From: Methanobacteriaceae archaeon
GTDB taxonomy: Archaea > Methanobacteriota > Methanobacteria > Methanobacteriales > Methanobacteriaceae
NCBI GenBank assembly: GCA_017883605.1
Contig: JADGNH010000025.1
Coordinates: forward strand, 1-18,289
Length of the DNA: 18,289 nucleotides
Reading direction: 5' to 3'
Shown here: piece by piece, positions 1 through 6,968 of the stretch
Layout: each line of letters starts with the position of its first letter
Numbering within the stretch: position 1 is the stretch's first letter
Position numbers and translations under genes: made by a program
Notes under the pieces: model-generated
What the model was told of the DNA's origin: nothing
Database searches by the model: none
What the model saw: the letters and a program-made list of their open reading frames with translations, nothing else

Positions 1-54
1 TCAAATAGAAACTAAAAGTCAACTAGAATCCAAAACTCAAATAGAAACATTTGA
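1..54. repeat. 18-bp tandem repeat, 3 copies
   Basis: Period-18 repeat. The 12-mer TCAAATAGAAAC occurs at 1-12 and 37-48, with a diverged copy TCAACTAGAATC at 19-30. It begins at the first base of the window, so it may continue to the left. Confidence 0.75.
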
Positions 55-91
55 ATACACAATAAAAAACCATAACATTTTAGTTTACTGA

Positions 92-120
92 GGACCACAA
101 AGGTCCCCATACTTTTTTTT
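92..120 (+). terminator. hairpin followed by T tract
   Basis: GGACC (92-96) and GGTCC (102-106) form a perfect 5-bp stem with loop ACAAA, followed six bases later by eight Ts (113-120). It would end a plus-strand transcript entering from left of the window. Archaeal termination depends mainly on the T tract, so the hairpin may be incidental. Confidence 0.4.
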
Positions 121-247
121 AAAACTTTAAAAATTTGATTTTACTTTGATATTGCTCTTTTATAGTCTCGTTCAATAAATTTCAGTAAAATAGTCCATTT
201 TCTGTCAGTAGTAGGTTCATCTCTAAGGATAGTCCCATTCGATTGAA

Positions 248-631
248 TTAGTCCTCTTCAGTGAAGCGTTTAACTTTCACCTGATAATTGTGATATACAT
301 TAGGTCCCTTTTTGGACTGTGTTTTGCCCAGATATTTGACATAAACACCATCCCCTGGTTCTATCTTCTTGAAACTGTTCTCAAGTACGGTGCTATATTG
401 TAGTGCTATTCTTTCATGATCCGTGGTTAAAATAATGATTTTTGAAAATTCTTCCCCCTCACTGCTGGTAAAATAACGCATACCTTCAAAAATACCTAAA
501 AATTCCCTTCCAACATCTTCCTCGGTGGGTTTCCAGAAGGTATCTATCCGATCATCTCCCTCGACCGGGGTGACATCCTCCCAATCCTCATCATCTAATA
601 GTTTCTGCATCTTATCATTTTCATCTGCCAT
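248..631 (-). CDS. small acidic protein of unknown function, possibly OB-fold like
   Basis: The 127-aa product is not one I can assign. The first 30 residues are rich in Asp and Glu and look disordered. Residues 31-125 alternate short beta-like stretches with Gly turns (GREFLGIFEG, KIIILTT, GDGVYVKYLG, NVYHNYQVKVK), a pattern that resembles the small OB-fold single-strand-binding proteins of phages and plasmids; this is an impression of fold, not a match. No signal peptide or membrane segment is visible. The ATG start is firm: AAGGAGGT lies at 646-639 on the minus strand, seven bases upstream. An AT-rich box near 669-680 is a plausible TATA element. An open frame continues past the stop in another frame (see findings). 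Confidence 0.75.
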   Translation of the reverse strand: MADENDKMQKLLDDEDWEDVTPVEGDDRIDTFWKPTEEDVGREFLGIFEGMRYFTSSEGEEFSKIIILTTDHERIALQYSTVLENSFKKIEPGDGVYVKYLGKTQSKKGPNVYHNYQVKVKRFTEED

Positions 632-941
632 TTAGCTAACCTCCTTCTTTCTCGATTATCAACTAATAGATATATTATTTGCTGATATTACTTAATTTTT
701 TTGGTTAAAAGGTTGATTAAATCAAAAGATATTTTTTTAAAAAATAAAATTTAATGGAAAATATAACTTTGAAAAAAGAAAATATAAAATTATAAAATTT
801 TAATCATAAAAGGAGATATGGAAGTTAATTAATAAAAAAGAAAAAAAATTTAATTTCTAAAAAAATAGATAAAATTTTATTGAATCTAATTTCTTTAAAG
901 AAAAATAATTCAATTTATAAAATTAAATCAAACCTTTTATC
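632..941. other. 310-bp gene-free AT-rich gap
   Basis: This gap separates the gfcR-type gene from the small acidic protein, both on the minus strand. It holds the probable terminator of the former (832-914) and the probable promoter of the latter (TATA-like 669-680, GGAGG site 639-646). I see no coding potential: the only Shine-Dalgarno-like sequence followed by ATG (818) opens a four-codon frame. Confidence 0.6.
832..914 (-). terminator. nested palindrome plus U tracts downstream of the gfcR-type gene
   Basis: A symmetrical element is centred between 896 and 897: inner palindrome TTTCTTTAAAGAAA (890-903) and outer arms ATTGAAT (879-885) and ATTCAAT (908-914), separated by a 4-bp mismatch. 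It starts 28 bases after the stop at 942. Read on the minus strand it is followed by runs of seven or eight Us (near 857-865 and 838-849). This fits a transcription terminator for the minus-strand gene. Confidence 0.5.
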
Positions 942-1541
942 TCATCCCAGCCTGCTGACAACTATCAAAGATTCTACAGGCACCCCTTCCAGTTCAAACA
1001 GCCCTTTTTTATCAATCAATACCACTGCGGCCAGTGTTTCGGCGCCGAGATCTTTGAACACCTTTATTGCTTCACTGATGGTTCTGCCGCTGGTGATCAC
1101 ATCATCCACAATCACCACTTTACGGCCATTTACCGATGCGAAGTTGCCGCTTATGGCCCCCTGGGCATCCTCACTCTTGCGGTGTTTTATAGGGTGGAAC
1201 ACTGCGATGTCAGAGTCTATTATCTCCGCCATCATGGTGGCGAATGGTATTCCACTTACGGTAATTCCCACTACCACTTCTGGCTCGCCGTGTTCCAGGG
1301 CCATGTCTGCCATGGCTGCTGAGACAAATTTCATCCGCACAGAACTGCCGCCCAGACTCTTCCAGTTGATGGCAAAATCTGGAGGGGCCTTTTCTGCTTT
1401 GTCTTCCTTTTTTTCAGCTGTCCCTTGGAGGACGAGCCATCTAGCTGTATCTTTGGAGACATTGAGTTCGTCTGCGATTTCTCCTGTGGTGAAACCTCTA
1501 GTTCTAAGTTCATATGCCTTTTTTATGAGTTTTTCGCTCAT
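942..1541 (-). CDS. gfcR: HTH-PRTase regulator, GfcR type (orotate phosphoribosyltransferase-like)
   Basis: The 199-aa protein has an N-terminal helix-turn-helix (about residues 1-40, with LRTRGFTTGEIADELNVSKD typical of a recognition helix) and a C-terminal phosphoribosyltransferase domain. The PRPP-binding loop VVIVDDVITSGRT is intact at about 142-154. Family knowledge: this architecture is annotated as GfcR; in Haloferax GfcR activates sugar catabolism genes, while in methanogens it is often called an orotate PRTase-like protein and its effector is not known to me. An intact loop suggests it binds PRPP or a nucleotide rather than being a dead domain. A TATA-type motif GGATTTTTATAA lies 66-77 bases upstream (1618-1607, minus). 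The ribosome binding site is weak (GGGATG). It may control the neighbouring purine or tetrapyrrole genes, but nothing in the sequence proves that. Confidence 0.85.
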   Translation of the reverse strand: MSEKLIKKAYELRTRGFTTGEIADELNVSKDTARWLVLQGTAEKKEDKAEKAPPDFAINWKSLGGSSVRMKFVSAAMADMALEHGEPEVVVGITVSGIPFATMMAEIIDSDIAVFHPIKHRKSEDAQGAISGNFASVNGRKVVIVDDVITSGRTISEAIKVFKDLGAETLAAVVLIDKKGLFELEGVPVESLIVVSRLG

Positions 1542-1603
1542 GAATTACACATCCCAATACTCATTTCATAATCATCCCTGTAATCATCTCATAAACACTA
1601 AAT

Positions 1604-1618
1604 AATTTATAAAAATCC
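1604..1618 (-). promoter_or_regulatory. TATA-box promoter of the gfcR-type gene
   Basis: Minus-strand GGATTTTTATAAATT. The 12-mer GGATTTTTATAA also occurs twice upstream of hemC (3623-3612 and 3647-3636), which supports its being a BRE/TATA element rather than chance AT richness. Confidence 0.5.
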
Positions 1619-1670
1619 TTAGCATCAATATACTAAATATTCCTAACAAATACTACCCGAACATTTCATG

Positions 1671-1717
1671 ATACAACGTTGCCCTGACATCCCCCCAATA
1701 CAACGTCGCCCTAACAT
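1671..1717. repeat. 27-bp tandem duplication overlapping a stop codon
   Basis: ATACAACGTTGCCCTGACAT (1671-1690) and ATACAACGTCGCCCTAACAT (1698-1717) match at 18 of 20 positions. The right copy contains the last codon and TAG stop (1713-1711, minus) of the oxidoreductase gene, so the end of a coding sequence has been duplicated, or has been formed, by this repeat. Confidence 0.8.
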
Positions 1718-2664
1718 TCATTCATATTTACCGGGTTTCTGGACTTGGCAGATTTCATGGCGGCCAGCACCACTTTAAGGGCGTGAATTCCATCCTCACC
1801 GGTGATCTTGGGCTCTTCATCCCTGGTAATTGCGGATAAAAATGAATTCAACTCTTCTTTAAGGGGTTCCCGATGTTCAACTTTAACCTTCTGGGCATTT
1901 TTTCCGTAGACCTCCACGGTCTGATCGATGTAGTCAATGGATATTATACCTTCAGCACCGGTTATCTCCAGCTGCCTCTTCTTGTAGGGGGTGAGCCAGT
2001 TGGTCTCCAGAATACCGATGACCCCATTTTCAAATCTCATCATCAGCTCGGCATGGTCTTCAAATTCACATTTTTCAAGCCGACTACCCATATTGGCATA
2101 TACCCGGGATGCCGGGCTGTCAAACAGGTAAAACATAATATCTACTTCGTGTATGGCCAGGTCTATGGTGACCCCCACATCTTTAATTCGGGGCGGGAAG
2201 GGTCCTACTCTTTTTGCCGATGCCGACACCACTTTTCCAATAACGCCTTTATCTATGAGCTTTTTGGCCTCAAGAACCGCAGGGTTGAACCTTTCCACAT
2301 GGCCTGTGGCCAGTTTTACCCCTGCATCTCTGGCAGCGTCCACCATTTCCTTTGCCTCGTCCAGGGTGAATGCTATGGGTTTTTCCACCAAAACATGTTT
2401 TCCCTGCTCTATAGCACTCATAACCACTTCATAATGATAAGTGGTGGGAACGCATACACTGACCGCCTCGATTTCCTGCATTTTAAGTACGTTGTCGTAG
2501 TCCACATAGCCCACGGTTTTATATTTCTTGGAAACCTCAGCCAGGGTTCCTTTCATAAGATCGGATATGGCCATGAGGTTGGCGTTTTTAATTTTAGAGT
2601 ATACACGGACGTGGTTCTGGCCCATAGCCCCCACTCCTATTACACCAACATTGACCTTCCTCAA
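1711..2664 (-). CDS. Gfo/Idh/MocA family NAD(P)-dependent oxidoreductase
   Basis: The 317-aa protein is a full-length dehydrogenase with an N-terminal Rossmann fold (GVGAMG at 10-15), the family EKP motif at 94-96 and a DLAIHEVD stretch typical of the catalytic region. Substrate cannot be read from sequence; archaeal relatives include UDP-N-acetylglucosamine 3-dehydrogenases of surface-sugar synthesis, so a sugar-nucleotide role is possible. The start is TTG at 2664: it overlaps the hemC stop (TTGA) and is preceded six bases upstream by AAGGAGGA (2678-2671), inside the end of hemC. This implies translational coupling with hemC, although no tetrapyrrole role for this family is evident. Only the C-terminal tail lies in the duplicated DNA at 1698-1717. 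Confidence 0.85.
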   Translation of the reverse strand: MRKVNVGVIGVGAMGQNHVRVYSKIKNANLMAISDLMKGTLAEVSKKYKTVGYVDYDNVLKMQEIEAVSVCVPTTYHYEVVMSAIEQGKHVLVEKPIAFTLDEAKEMVDAARDAGVKLATGHVERFNPAVLEAKKLIDKGVIGKVVSASAKRVGPFPPRIKDVGVTIDLAIHEVDIMFYLFDSPASRVYANMGSRLEKCEFEDHAELMMRFENGVIGILETNWLTPYKKRQLEITGAEGIISIDYIDQTVEVYGKNAQKVKVEHREPLKEELNSFLSAITRDEEPKITGEDGIHALKVVLAAMKSAKSRNPVNMNEC

Positions 2665-3533
2665 CTGGAATCCTCCTTCATAAATCTGGCAGCATCCCTG
2701 CCCAATTTCTCTGCCTCAGATAGGGAACCACTTAAACTCACCTGGGAAATCACTTTACCTTCCGGGGTAAGTAGAATGCTGTAAAGATCGAGCATATCTC
2801 CCTCTGCATGGGCATATACTCCCAACGGCCACTGACATCCTACGCCAAGTTCTTCCAGCACTTTTTTCTCTGCCTTTACTTCCTGTGCCGATGGGAAGTG
2901 ATTTAACTTCTCTAGAACTTCTCTTTTATGGAAATCAGTTCGGGAGACTATGGCCAATGCTCCCTGGCCTGCAGCAGGGGTGAAGTACTGAGGAGAAAAT
3001 ACCTGTTTTATATGTCTTTCCAATCCCAACCGTTTTAAGCCCGCCTCTGCCATTATGGTGGCATCATAATCGCCATTGAAGACTTTATTTATTCTGGTGT
3101 CTATATTCCCTCTTATGGGTTTTATGTTAACCTTTTTTTGATGGTATTTAATGAATGCCTCTCTCCTCAGGCTGCTGGTTCCCATGGTTGCTCCTTCTGG
3201 GATCTCTTCCCAGGTGTATCTGGATACCAGAGCTTCTCTGGGAGATTCTCTGGGTGGAACTGCCACTATCTCCAGTTTTCCAGCCAGTTCTGTGGGAAGG
3301 TCCTTGAGACTGTGCACTGCAAAGTCAACATCCCCCTCCAGAACAGCTTTATCAAGTTCTTTGGTAAATATCCCCTTTACATCTATGTTATAAAGTTGTG
3401 AATCCTTTATTTTATCTCCAGTGGTTTTTATTATCTTAAAATTTACTTCTTCATCTGTTATTTTTGATAATTCTGTGATTATATTTTTTGTCTGAACCAT
3501 TGCAAGACTGCTTCCTCTGGTGCCCGCTTTCAA
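2661..3533 (-). CDS. hemC: porphobilinogen deaminase (hydroxymethylbilane synthase)
   Basis: HemC joins four porphobilinogen molecules into hydroxymethylbilane, the precursor of uroporphyrinogen III and hence of sirohydrochlorin, F430, cobamides and heme. Family motifs are present in order: GTRGSSLAMVQ at the N-terminus, DFAVHSLKDLP, TSSLRREA, RGNIDTR, PAAGQGAL, and GVGCQWPLG with Cys about 233, the attachment site of the dipyrromethane cofactor. I place the start at the TTG at 3533, giving 290 aa beginning MKAGTRGS, which is the family's normal length and N-terminus, with a G-rich GGGGATGG just upstream. The frame stays open to a TTG at 3611, but those 26 extra codons are low-complexity TTG/AAA leader. 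It is followed by the overlapping MocA-type gene; cfbE, which uses the end product of this pathway, lies upstream. Confidence 0.93.
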   Translation of the reverse strand: MKAGTRGSSLAMVQTKNIITELSKITDEEVNFKIIKTTGDKIKDSQLYNIDVKGIFTKELDKAVLEGDVDFAVHSLKDLPTELAGKLEIVAVPPRESPREALVSRYTWEEIPEGATMGTSSLRREAFIKYHQKKVNIKPIRGNIDTRINKVFNGDYDATIMAEAGLKRLGLERHIKQVFSPQYFTPAAGQGALAIVSRTDFHKREVLEKLNHFPSAQEVKAEKKVLEELGVGCQWPLGVYAHAEGDMLDLYSILLTPEGKVISQVSLSGSLSEAEKLGRDAARFMKEDSS

Positions 3534-3569
3534 AGAACCATCCCCGAATTCACTGCCAAAATTTCGAAA

Positions 3570-3612
3570 TTTCAACAATTTATAATCAATTTTCAACAAT
3601 AATTTCAACAAT
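3570..3612. repeat. TTTCAACAAT repeated three times in the hemC leader
   Basis: Identical 10-mers at 3570-3579, 3591-3600 and 3603-3612. On the minus strand they read ATTGTTGAAA in the probable 5' untranslated leader of hemC, and they create several in-frame TTG codons that make the start look longer than it is. Confidence 0.75.
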
Positions 3613-3657
3613 TATAAAAATCCTACTGATATTCTTTATAAAAATCCTACTGATATT
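3612..3657 (-). promoter_or_regulatory. duplicated hemC promoter element (22-bp repeat, period 24)
   Basis: A perfect 22-bp direct repeat (3612-3633 and 3636-3657) contains the minus-strand motif GGATTTTTATAA twice. The same 12-mer precedes the gfcR-type gene. Each copy could serve as a TATA box, giving two start sites 24 bp apart and leaders of roughly 55-80 bases before the TTG at 3533. Confidence 0.5.
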
Positions 3658-3676
3658 TTAATATTAAATTTGAATC

Positions 3677-3711
3677 GGATAAATATTAAGTTTAAATTGG
3701 ATAAATATTAA
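3677..3711. repeat. 22-bp-period duplication upstream of hemC
   Basis: GGATAAATATTAA occurs at 3677-3689 and 3699-3711 with similar flanks. It lies upstream of the duplicated TATA-like elements. Confidence 0.7.
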
Positions 3712-3795
3712 ATTTTAATGCCCATTTTACTCTCAAAATCCTTAGTGAAAGATTTCCTATGATCTTTAATAAATGTTGCTATCATCTTTTAACCT

Positions 3796-5226
3796 TCATC
3801 TCCGGGTCAACTGTGAATAATTTGACCGATATATCAGGAGGATGTTCCTGCATCCCCACTGGGCTGCACCTTCCAGGGCATCTTCCACCTTTCTTTTGTA
3901 TTGAAAATCCCTTTTTATCATTTTTCTAACGCCATCACCCAGTTCATCCACAAGTATGAGCTTAACCTCACTATTTAAGTCATTTAAAACGTCTGCCGCC
4001 CTATCCTCATCAATTTCTTCGCAGGTTACACCGTATTTGCCTCCAAATATCACTGCACAATCATCTAAGTCTCCTAAAATTCTCAATGATTTTTCTATGG
4101 ATGTAACATTTATGCCCGGATTTATTTCCTCTATAATACGAACTTCTCCGTCCATTTTTATAGAAGTCCTCCCCCTTAGGCCATTGAAATTTATTAAACC
4201 CTTTTTTATAGTATTTAAAGGCATATTAAGAGTTAAAGAGGCGCATATGGCCGATAGAACATTCTTAATGTGATGTGGAGCTGGTGCAAAGGTTGAAACT
4301 TCAAAGGAGGTATCTAAAATCTCTCCAGAGACTGTTTTTAGATCATTCACCTCCACCCTGAAAACAGTTTCTTGAAGTCCAAAAATTATATTGGATGCTT
4401 TTAAATTTCCTTTTCCATTAATACTGAATGTATTGGTCTTTTCTTTAAAATTTGAATAATATTTCTTAAAAGAATGGTGATCACAGGCCACTATTTTATT
4501 TTTAAATATCTGAACCTTGGCCTGGCTGGCCCTTCTCATTCCCCCGGCAATGGAATAGTCTTCAGATATGTTGGTTAAGATACCCACATCTGCCAGTCCG
4601 GTCCCACCCAGGGAGGTTTCAAAAATAGCTACACCAATATCCTTATAATCCCGGGCCAGTTCCCAGGCTTCCATGATGCTTGACGGAGTTATACTTATAT
4701 CCTTCTTCAGTAGGTGTGTTTCACCATTTTCAACCACCTCTACACCGGTGCTGCTTAAAATAAATGGATTCATATCTATGAATATCTCCTTCAACAAGTG
4801 TACTACACTAGTTTTTCCTTTACCCCCGGTAACCTCCACTATGGGAATTTGAATACGATCCTTCATTAAAAATCCAACTGCCTCATGATGGGTCAGGTGT
4901 ACCTGGTACTGCAGATTACAGTGGATCGGTGCCACCACCACCAAACCACTATTTTCAACATCAGCGGTTATTTCATCCTTTAATTGTTCATCGCCCAGTT
5001 TAATCCCTTTATCCTTTAAAAATTGTTCATCCACCCGTTTAATCCCTTTATCCTTTAAAAATTGTTCATCCACCCGTTTAATCCCTTTATCCTTTAGAAA
5101 AGTTTTATCCTGGTCTTTTAAGGTTTGGTAAATATCCCAGACAAAGACTTCAGAACCGAGGATCTTTGAAAATTCTGAAGCTATTCTGATTCCTCCATGG
5201 GTCATGTCCACTACCAATACTTTCAT
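3796..5226 (-). CDS. cfbE: coenzyme F430 synthetase (Mur ligase family)
   Basis: CfbE is the ATP-dependent Mur-ligase-like enzyme that closes the carbocyclic ring to give coenzyme F430, the nickel tetrapyrrole of methyl-coenzyme M reductase. The 476-aa product has a small N-terminal domain, the P-loop TGGKGKTS at about 133-140, the central Mur motif with GVAIFETSLGGTG, and LRGRTSIK plus VRIIEEINPG near the start of the C-terminal domain. I choose the ATG at 5226, whose A is also the last base of the nadK TGA (TGATG), indicating coupling; a TTG one codon earlier is less likely. Residues 43-81 are three tandem copies of a 13-aa unit (FLKDKGIKRVDEQ) between the N-terminal domain and the P-loop domain, probably a tolerated linker expansion. 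It is third in a phosphatase-nadK-cfbE operon. Confidence 0.88.
   Translation of the reverse strand: MKVLVVDMTHGGIRIASEFSKILGSEVFVWDIYQTLKDQDKTFLKDKGIKRVDEQFLKDKGIKRVDEQFLKDKGIKLGDEQLKDEITADVENSGLVVVAPIHCNLQYQVHLTHHEAVGFLMKDRIQIPIVEVTGGKGKTSVVHLLKEIFIDMNPFILSSTGVEVVENGETHLLKKDISITPSSIMEAWELARDYKDIGVAIFETSLGGTGLADVGILTNISEDYSIAGGMRRASQAKVQIFKNKIVACDHHSFKKYYSNFKEKTNTFSINGKGNLKASNIIFGLQETVFRVEVNDLKTVSGEILDTSFEVSTFAPAPHHIKNVLSAICASLTLNMPLNTIKKGLINFNGLRGRTSIKMDGEVRIIEEINPGINVTSIEKSLRILGDLDDCAVIFGGKYGVTCEEIDEDRAADVLNDLNSEVKLILVDELGDGVRKMIKRDFQYKRKVEDALEGAAQWGCRNILLIYRSNYSQLTRR
4984..5100. repeat. 39-bp in-frame tandem repeat within cfbE, 3 copies
   Basis: Units at 4984-5022, 5023-5061 and 5062-5100. 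The last two differ by a single base, and the first differs from the second by three. Being 39 bp, the array keeps the reading frame and adds a charged 13-residue unit each time. Near-identity points to recent expansion. Confidence 0.92.
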
Positions 5227-6062
5227 CAAAATATTCCGCCTTTTGTGAGCTTTTCTCGCACCCTTCGATAGAAATCCTTGGTTAACCTTACGAAGTAAGC
5301 ATATTCACTGGATTTTTTGAAAATAATCTCGTCCATGAAGTTAATTTCCTCTTCAAACTGGCCGTCAATCACGGTGATGGCCGTTTTACCTTCTCTTAAC
5401 AATTTAACTTTTATCTGGCTTCCGTCGGGCACCACCGTTGGTCTGGCACCCAACTTAAAGGGACATATAGGGACTATTATAAAGGCCTCCACCCGGGGAT
5501 CAACTATGGGACCTCCGGCGGACATGGAATAAGCGGTTGATCCACTTGGTGTGGCGATTATCAGTCCATCTGCCCTTAACTCTTCTGCCACCTCTTCATC
5601 AACACTTATCTGGATGTGAAGCATCTTGGCCGGTCTGCGGGTCATGAGAACCACCTCATTTAAGGCAGAATGAATCTTCTGGTTGTGCCAGATCTGGAGC
5701 TGGGTGCGTTTTTCAACAAAATAATTGCCAGATAAAACCTCTTTTATAGCACCGAAGGTATCTTCTGGATCGATTTCCGTTAAGAAACCAACAGTACCCA
5801 TATTTATCCCGAATAAAGGAATTTTCTTGGAGCTGATAAAATTCTGGGTTCTTAAGATGGTTCCATCTCCCCCCACAGCTATGATTATGTCCACCTCCAT
5901 TTCCTGGAGGGGACAGGACAGATCTTCAGATCTATTCAGCCTTTCAGCCAGGGGTGTGTCCATAACGGTTTCAACATTCTCATCTAAGAGAAAATCAGCT
6001 ATTTTTCCTGCTAATTGAACCGATTCTTCCACATCAAGACGTGATACAATTCCTATTCGCAT
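5226..6062 (-). CDS. nadK: NAD kinase
   Basis: The 278-aa enzyme phosphorylates NAD to NADP in the cytoplasm. Signature motifs are the GGDGT nucleotide-binding motif at 64-68, NMGTVGFLTE, and the NE/D-rich GLIIATPSGSTAYSMSAGGP block, all intact. Length is normal for the family. The ATG at 6062 directly abuts the TAA of the upstream phosphatase gene and is in the same frame. A G-rich site (AGGGGGT) 7 bases upstream supports independent initiation. The downstream cfbE ATG overlaps this gene's stop. In Methanocaldococcus jannaschii NAD kinase is fused to an IMPase-like NADP phosphatase; here the same two activities appear as adjacent proteins. Confidence 0.93.
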   Translation of the reverse strand: MRIGIVSRLDVEESVQLAGKIADFLLDENVETVMDTPLAERLNRSEDLSCPLQEMEVDIIIAVGGDGTILRTQNFISSKKIPLFGINMGTVGFLTEIDPEDTFGAIKEVLSGNYFVEKRTQLQIWHNQKIHSALNEVVLMTRRPAKMLHIQISVDEEVAEELRADGLIIATPSGSTAYSMSAGGPIVDPRVEAFIIVPICPFKLGARPTVVPDGSQIKVKLLREGKTAITVIDGQFEEEINFMDEIIFKKSSEYAYFVRLTKDFYRRVREKLTKGGIF

Positions 6063-6899
6063 TTAGATACCCCCTAATATATTCATTATTTCCTGTTGGA
6101 TATTCTTATTGCCAGAAGCTATTATGGAGGTCCGGTCCACCACATCCAGATTCCCCCTAAAAGCCTGACAATTTCCATCGGTTACCACACCTCCAGCCTC
6201 TTCTACTATTAACTTGGCTGCTGAGACATCTACAATACGCAAGTTACCCCTGACATCCAAAAACGCATCGTAGGTTCCGTCAGCAACGTAACAAACTTCA
6301 ATAGCCACTGCACCCATAATTCTCATTCTCCTAACCATTTTACAGAGTTTCTCCATCCTTCCAATATGGGCCCGGTGAATGTAGGCCCCAATAGAAGCCG
6401 TGGTAAGATCATTTTTAAGGGATGATGAAATTTTTTTACCATTCAAATCTGCACCCTGTCCCCGGGAAGCAGTGTAAATATCCCCTGTGGCGAAATTTTT
6501 AACGAACCCCATTTCAACCTGGTCTGTGGTCATTGAACCCCCTGAGTCAGGTTTTTTTGCCACCGCCACAGATATGCCATAGACCGGTATGTTTTTAACG
6601 GCGTTGCTGGTCCCATCCAGGGGGTCTATCACTAAAAACACCTCAGACGGACCTTCATCAATTTTAAGCTGGCCTATTTCCTCACTTATGAGTGTCAAAG
6701 GTTTTCCAACCCCTTCCAAAACTTCAATCACCCTCTCTTCAGCCACCTGATCAATTAATTTAGTGGGAGTGCCGTCTGCACCCATCTTAACTATCTCTCC
6801 TGCCTTTCTCTGGCCCACCAAAGGGGAGATAACTTCCTGCGCTTCTTCTATTATTCTATGGGAGACCTTACTCCAAAATTTGATTTCATCATTTTCCAT
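6063..6899 (-). CDS. inositol monophosphatase-family phosphatase (IMPase/FBPase/NADP phosphatase)
   Basis: The 278-aa protein has the metal-binding motifs of the Li-sensitive phosphatase superfamily: the SEE pair at about 72-74, DPLDGTSNA starting at Asp92, and the late VDVSAAKLIVEEAGG block. Archaeal members act on inositol-1-phosphate and fructose-1,6-bisphosphate, and the homologous domain fused to NAD kinase in Methanocaldococcus is an NADP phosphatase. Its position immediately before nadK, in the same frame with one TAA between, makes NADP phosphatase activity a real possibility. The ATG at 6899 is preceded by a modest GGGGT site and, further up, by an AT box near 6930-6936, so the operon probably starts here. 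Confidence 0.88.
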   Translation of the reverse strand: MENDEIKFWSKVSHRIIEEAQEVISPLVGQRKAGEIVKMGADGTPTKLIDQVAEERVIEVLEGVGKPLTLISEEIGQLKIDEGPSEVFLVIDPLDGTSNAVKNIPVYGISVAVAKKPDSGGSMTTDQVEMGFVKNFATGDIYTASRGQGADLNGKKISSSLKNDLTTASIGAYIHRAHIGRMEKLCKMVRRMRIMGAVAIEVCYVADGTYDAFLDVRGNLRIVDVSAAKLIVEEAGGVVTDGNCQAFRGNLDVVDRTSIIASGNKNIQQEIMNILGGI

Positions 6900-6968
6900 T
6901 TATGCTACCCCATATTCTATACTTTCCAATATATTACCAAAATCTTATTTAGCCAAAAAATTTACCCC

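Noticed and set aside
808..832. Good Shine-Dalgarno sequence AAAGGAGAT followed by ATG at 818
   Set aside because: The frame stops after four codons.
880..1605. 241-aa plus-strand open frame
   Set aside because: It is antisense to the clear PRTase gene, is Ser/Thr-rich with no domain, and has no ribosome binding site.
1873..2784. 303-aa plus-strand open frame
   Set aside because: It lies opposite the oxidoreductase and hemC genes, both with intact motifs; composition (many His, Phe, Gly) is typical of a reverse-strand shadow.
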